Source: Dactylococcopsis salina PCC 8305 | GTDB lineage: Bacteria > Cyanobacteriota > Cyanobacteriia > Cyanobacteriales > Rubidibacteraceae | Assembly (NCBI RefSeq): GCF_000317615.1 | Contig: NC_019780.1 | Span: forward strand, 3,121,840 to 3,185,839 | Reading direction: 5' to 3' | DNA: 64,000 bases | In this document: positions 61,529 to 64,000 of the stretch, piece after piece | How the letters are laid out: the number at the start of each line of letters is the position of its first letter | Position numbering within the stretch: the stretch's first letter is position 1 | Notes under the pieces: model-generated | Seen by the model: only the letters and a program-made list of their open reading frames with translations | Told to the model about the DNA's origin: nothing | Database searches by the model: none | Translations under genes and position numbers: made by a program

Positions 61529-64000
61529 ATGACTCAAACTCATGATCCCGCCCATGACTATTTGGGAATACGTCAACCTTTAGATGGAATTTTCAACCCG
61601 AAAAGCGTCGCTGTTATTGGTGCGAGTGAAAAGCCTGGCAGTGTCGGACGCACCCTATTATGGAATTTAATTAGTAATCCCTTTGGGGGAACGGTTTATC
61701 CCATCAACCCAAAACGAAATAGTATTCTTGGCATTAAAGCCTATCCTAGTTTAGACGCGATTTCTGACCCCATTGATCTCGCGATTATTGCCACTCCCGC
61801 GCCGACGGTTTCTGAAATTGTCAAAAGTTGCACTCGTAAAGGCGTGAAAGGGGCGATTATTATTTCCGCAGGTTTTAAAGAAATTGGAGAAGCGGGTATT
61901 GCCCTCGAACAGGAAATTAAAGCCGAGGCACAAGCGCATCAGTTACGGATTATCGGACCGAATTGTTTAGGCGTGATGAACCCGCATTCTGGTCTCAATG
62001 CGACGTTTGGCAGTGCGATGGCGTTACCTGGCAATGTCGGTTTTATTAGTCAAAGTGGGGCGTTGTGTACTTCGATTTTAGATTGGAGTTTCCGCGAAAA
62101 TGTCGGGTTTAGTGCCTTTGTTTCTATTGGATCAATGTTAGATGTCAATTGGGGCGATTTGATTGATTATCTGGGAGATGATCCCAATACGCACAGCATT
62201 GTGATTTATATGGAATCGATCGGGGAGGCGCGATCGTTTCTTTCGGCGGCGAGAGAAGTGGCGTTAACGAAACCGATTATTGTTATTAAATCAGGACGCA
62301 CCAGTGCAGCAGCGGCGGCGGCGGCTTCTCATACGGGGGCGTTAGCTGGCAGTGATGATGTCTTAGATGCAGCGTTTCGTCGGTGCGGTGTGTTACGAGT
62401 GGAGACGATCGATGATCTGTTTAATCTCTCTGAAATTTTAGCGAAACAACCCCGTCCTCAAGGCAACCGCTTGACTATTTTAACTAATGCTGGCGGTCCG
62501 GGTGTCTTAGCCACTGATGCGTTAATTCGTCGGGGAGGACAATTAGCAGAATTAGCACCAGCAACCATTACCGCTTTAAATGAATGTTTACCCACTCATT
62601 GGAGTCATGGCAATCCGATCGATATTTTAGGAGATGCTGATCCCCAACGCTATAAAAGCGCGATCGAAGTTGTTGCCACTGATCCGAATAGTGATGGTTT
62701 ACTGGTGATTCTCACCCCACAAGCGATGACGAATCCCACCGCCATTGCAGAAACTTTGTGTCAATTTTCCCACCTGAAAGGAAAGCCGCTTCTCGCCAGT
62801 TGGATGGGAGGAAACAGTGTAGAAGCTGGGGAAAAACGTCTCAATGAAGCCAATATTTTTACCCTTCCCTATCCAGACACCGCAGCGCAAGTGTTTAACT
62901 TAATGTGGCACTATAGTTATAACTTGCAGGGAATTTATGAAACCCCAATTTTAACCGAAGGAAAAGCGCCCGATCGCGCCCAAGTTGAAGAAATCTTCAA
63001 ATCTGCACAAAAATCAGGACGAACCCTCCTCACCGAATACGAATCGAAAAAACTGCTGAGTGCTTATCAGATTCCCACAGTGGAAACCCGTCTCGCCACC
63101 ACAGTAGAAGAAACCCTCACCGCTGCCGAAAGCATTGGTTATCCTGTTGTCTTAAAATTGTCCTCAGAAACCATTACCCATAAAACCGACGTGGGAGGGG
63201 TGAAACTGAATCTCAAAGACGCAGAGGCGGTTCGATCGGCTTATGAGAGCATTCGTGACGCTGTAGCGACGGCAGAATTTCAGGGTGTAACCGTTCAACC
63301 GATGCTGAAATTAGACGGCTATGAACTGATTTTAGGAAGCAGTCTTGATCCACAACTGGGTCCAGTGTTGCTGTTTGGGACAGGTGGCTCACTGGTGGAA
63401 GTCTTCCAAGACCGTGCTTTAGCCTTACCGCCACTGAATACCACTTTAGCGCGACGACTGATGGAACAAACTCGCATTTATAAAGCCTTACAGGGAGTGA
63501 GAGGACGTTCTACCGTTGATTTAGAGGCTCTAGAAGAAATTTTAGTGCAGTTTAGTCAATTAGTCGTAGAACAGCCCCAAATTAAAGAGATTGATATTAA
63601 CCCCTTGTTAGCTCAAACCTCAGAAAATGGGGGAATCATTGCGCTGGATGCACGGGTAGTGTTACATTCAGAAACAGAAAAACGTCCCAAACTTGCGATC
63701 CGTCCTTATCCGCATCAATATATCACGCAATGGGAACTCAACGATAAAACCCCTGTTACCATTCGTCCGATTCGTCCCGAAGACGAACCCCTAATTCGAT
63801 CGTTTCACGAAACCCTATCCGAGGAAAGTGTTTACTTGCGATATGCCCATCTGATTAAATTTAGTCATCGCATTGCTCATACTCGACTCACTCGTATTTG
63901 TTTTATAGATTACGATCGAGAAATGGCATTAGTTGCTGATTATCAAGATGAACAAGGAAAACATCAGATTCTCGGAGTAGGAAGACTGAGTCAAATTAAA
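61529..64000 (+). CDS. ADP-forming acyl-CoA synthetase fused to GNAT acetyltransferase (3' truncated by window)
   Basis: 824 codons visible and still open at the end. ATG 61529 gives a normal start. N-terminal CoA-binding domain (~20-140; [17 protein letters not shown]), succinyl-CoA-ligase-like domains with [11 protein letters not shown] (~143-153), phosphohistidine loop [13 protein letters not shown] (~269-281), a large linker, then ATP-grasp domain (~500-700; [28 protein letters not shown], and AYESI) and the beginning of a C-terminal GNAT domain ([11 protein letters not shown] ~745-755, [12 protein letters not shown]). This is the Pat-type protein-lysine acetyltransferase/acyl-CoA ligase family. 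Its GNAT end lies beyond the window. Preceded by repeats. Confidence 0.93.
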   Translation, partial: MTQTHDPAHDYLGIRQPLDGIFNPKSVAVIGASEKPGSVGRTLLWNLISNPFGGTVYPINPKRNSILGIKAYPSLDAISDPIDLAIIATPAPTVSEIVKSCTRKGVKGAIIISAGFKEIGEAGIALEQEIKAEAQAHQLRIIGPNCLGVMNPHSGLNATFGSAMALPGNVGFISQSGALCTSILDWSFRENVGFSAFVSIGSMLDVNWGDLIDYLGDDPNTHSIVIYMESIGEARSFLSAAREVALTKPIIVIKSGRTSAAAAAAASHTGALAGSDDVLDAAFRRCGVLRVETIDDLFNLSEILAKQPRPQGNRLTILTNAGGPGVLATDALIRRGGQLAELAPATITALNECLPTHWSHGNPIDILGDADPQRYKSAIEVVATDPNSDGLLVILTPQAMTNPTAIAETLCQFSHLKGKPLLASWMGGNSVEAGEKRLNEANIFTLPYPDTAAQVFNLMWHYSYNLQGIYETPILTEGKAPDRAQVEEIFKSAQKSGRTLLTEYESKKLLSAYQIPTVETRLATTVEETLTAAESIGYPVVLKLSSETITHKTDVGGVKLNLKDAEAVRSAYESIRDAVATAEFQGVTVQPMLKLDGYELILGSSLDPQLGPVLLFGTGGSLVEVFQDRALALPPLNTTLARRLMEQTRIYKALQGVRGRSTVDLEALEEILVQFSQLVVEQPQIKEIDINPLLAQTSENGGIIALDARVVLHSETEKRPKLAIRPYPHQYITQWELNDKTPVTIRPIRPEDEPLIRSFHETLSEESVYLRYAHLIKFSHRIAHTRLTRICFIDYDREMALVADYQDEQGKHQILGVGRLSQIK

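Noticed and set aside
1-64000. Prophage, integron or plasmid segment
   Set aside because: No integrase, capsid, terminase or replication genes; gene content is housekeeping and photosynthetic throughout.

Overview
The window is cyanobacterial chromosome. Seen directly: the palindrome GCGATCGC and its core CGATCG recur throughout (HIP1-type bias). The gene set includes a high-light-inducible protein, a CpcS/CpeS-type phycobilin lyase, ndhB, menB, an MPBQ/MSBQ methyltransferase, nickel superoxide dismutase, a paired half-size manganese exporter and a TPR Ser/Thr kinase. Moderate GC, many Uma2 endonuclease genes and very abundant short palindromic repeats fit a unicellular chroococcalean cyanobacterium. 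A Halothece/Dactylococcopsis-like relative is a guess from memory.

Layout. 0-8 kb: end of an unidentified gene, rsmB, a TerB-like protein, a DUF1537 kinase, a six-copy repeat array, Uma2, a TM2 protein, hliP, then an overlapping dipeptide epimerase/DUF1611 pair. 8-14 kb: DUF29, then trhO, cmoA and cmoB, which together encode the complete route to 5-oxyacetyl-uridine at tRNA position 34. A C-rich tandem array and a MITE lie between trhO and cmoA; nadA and a second Uma2 follow. 14-20 kb: repeats, phycobilin lyase, sugar-type ABC ATPase, Ser/Thr kinase, SLH lipoprotein, moaC. 20-25 kb: tRNA-Arg and tRNA-Gln, then a minus-strand operon of response regulator, CHASE3 histidine kinase, a secreted single-domain OB-fold (YgiW/YdeI-like) protein and a large RTX-type protein with three such domains joined by Asp/Glu-rich linkers. 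25-36 kb: HAD hydrolase, a membrane protein/ABC exporter/methyltransferase run, rplU-rpmA, pstS with a likely Pho box, LD-carboxypeptidase, a sugar-binding lipoprotein with an eroded start, pabC, sodN. 36-47 kb: truncated Rpn-type nuclease, DUF350, ddl, a frameshifted gene followed by a YkgJ-type protein, two half-size Gdt1 proteins, a 98-bp tandem array split by a second MITE, menB, ndhB, GH57, a third Uma2. 47-64 kb: amidohydrolase/DUF962/fatty-acid-hydroxylase run, a complete group II intron, a GvpV-like protein, MPBQ methyltransferase, coaE, gene debris, hemD, uvrA, a membrane aminopropyltransferase, and the 5' part of an ADP-forming acyl-CoA synthetase/GNAT protein that runs off the end.

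Most of the non-coding DNA is repeats: hairpins of the GTAGGTTGGGT type, C-run/G-run hairpins, and larger palindromes built around TATAGCAAT ends. Many are amplified locally into tandem arrays that touch or overlap gene ends. Both copies of a MITE with 9-bp target duplications sit in the loops of C-run/G-run hairpins. The points most worth following are the cmo5U gene set, the two-component/OB-fold/RTX operon, the hairpin-targeting MITE, and the genes damaged or trimmed beside repeats.
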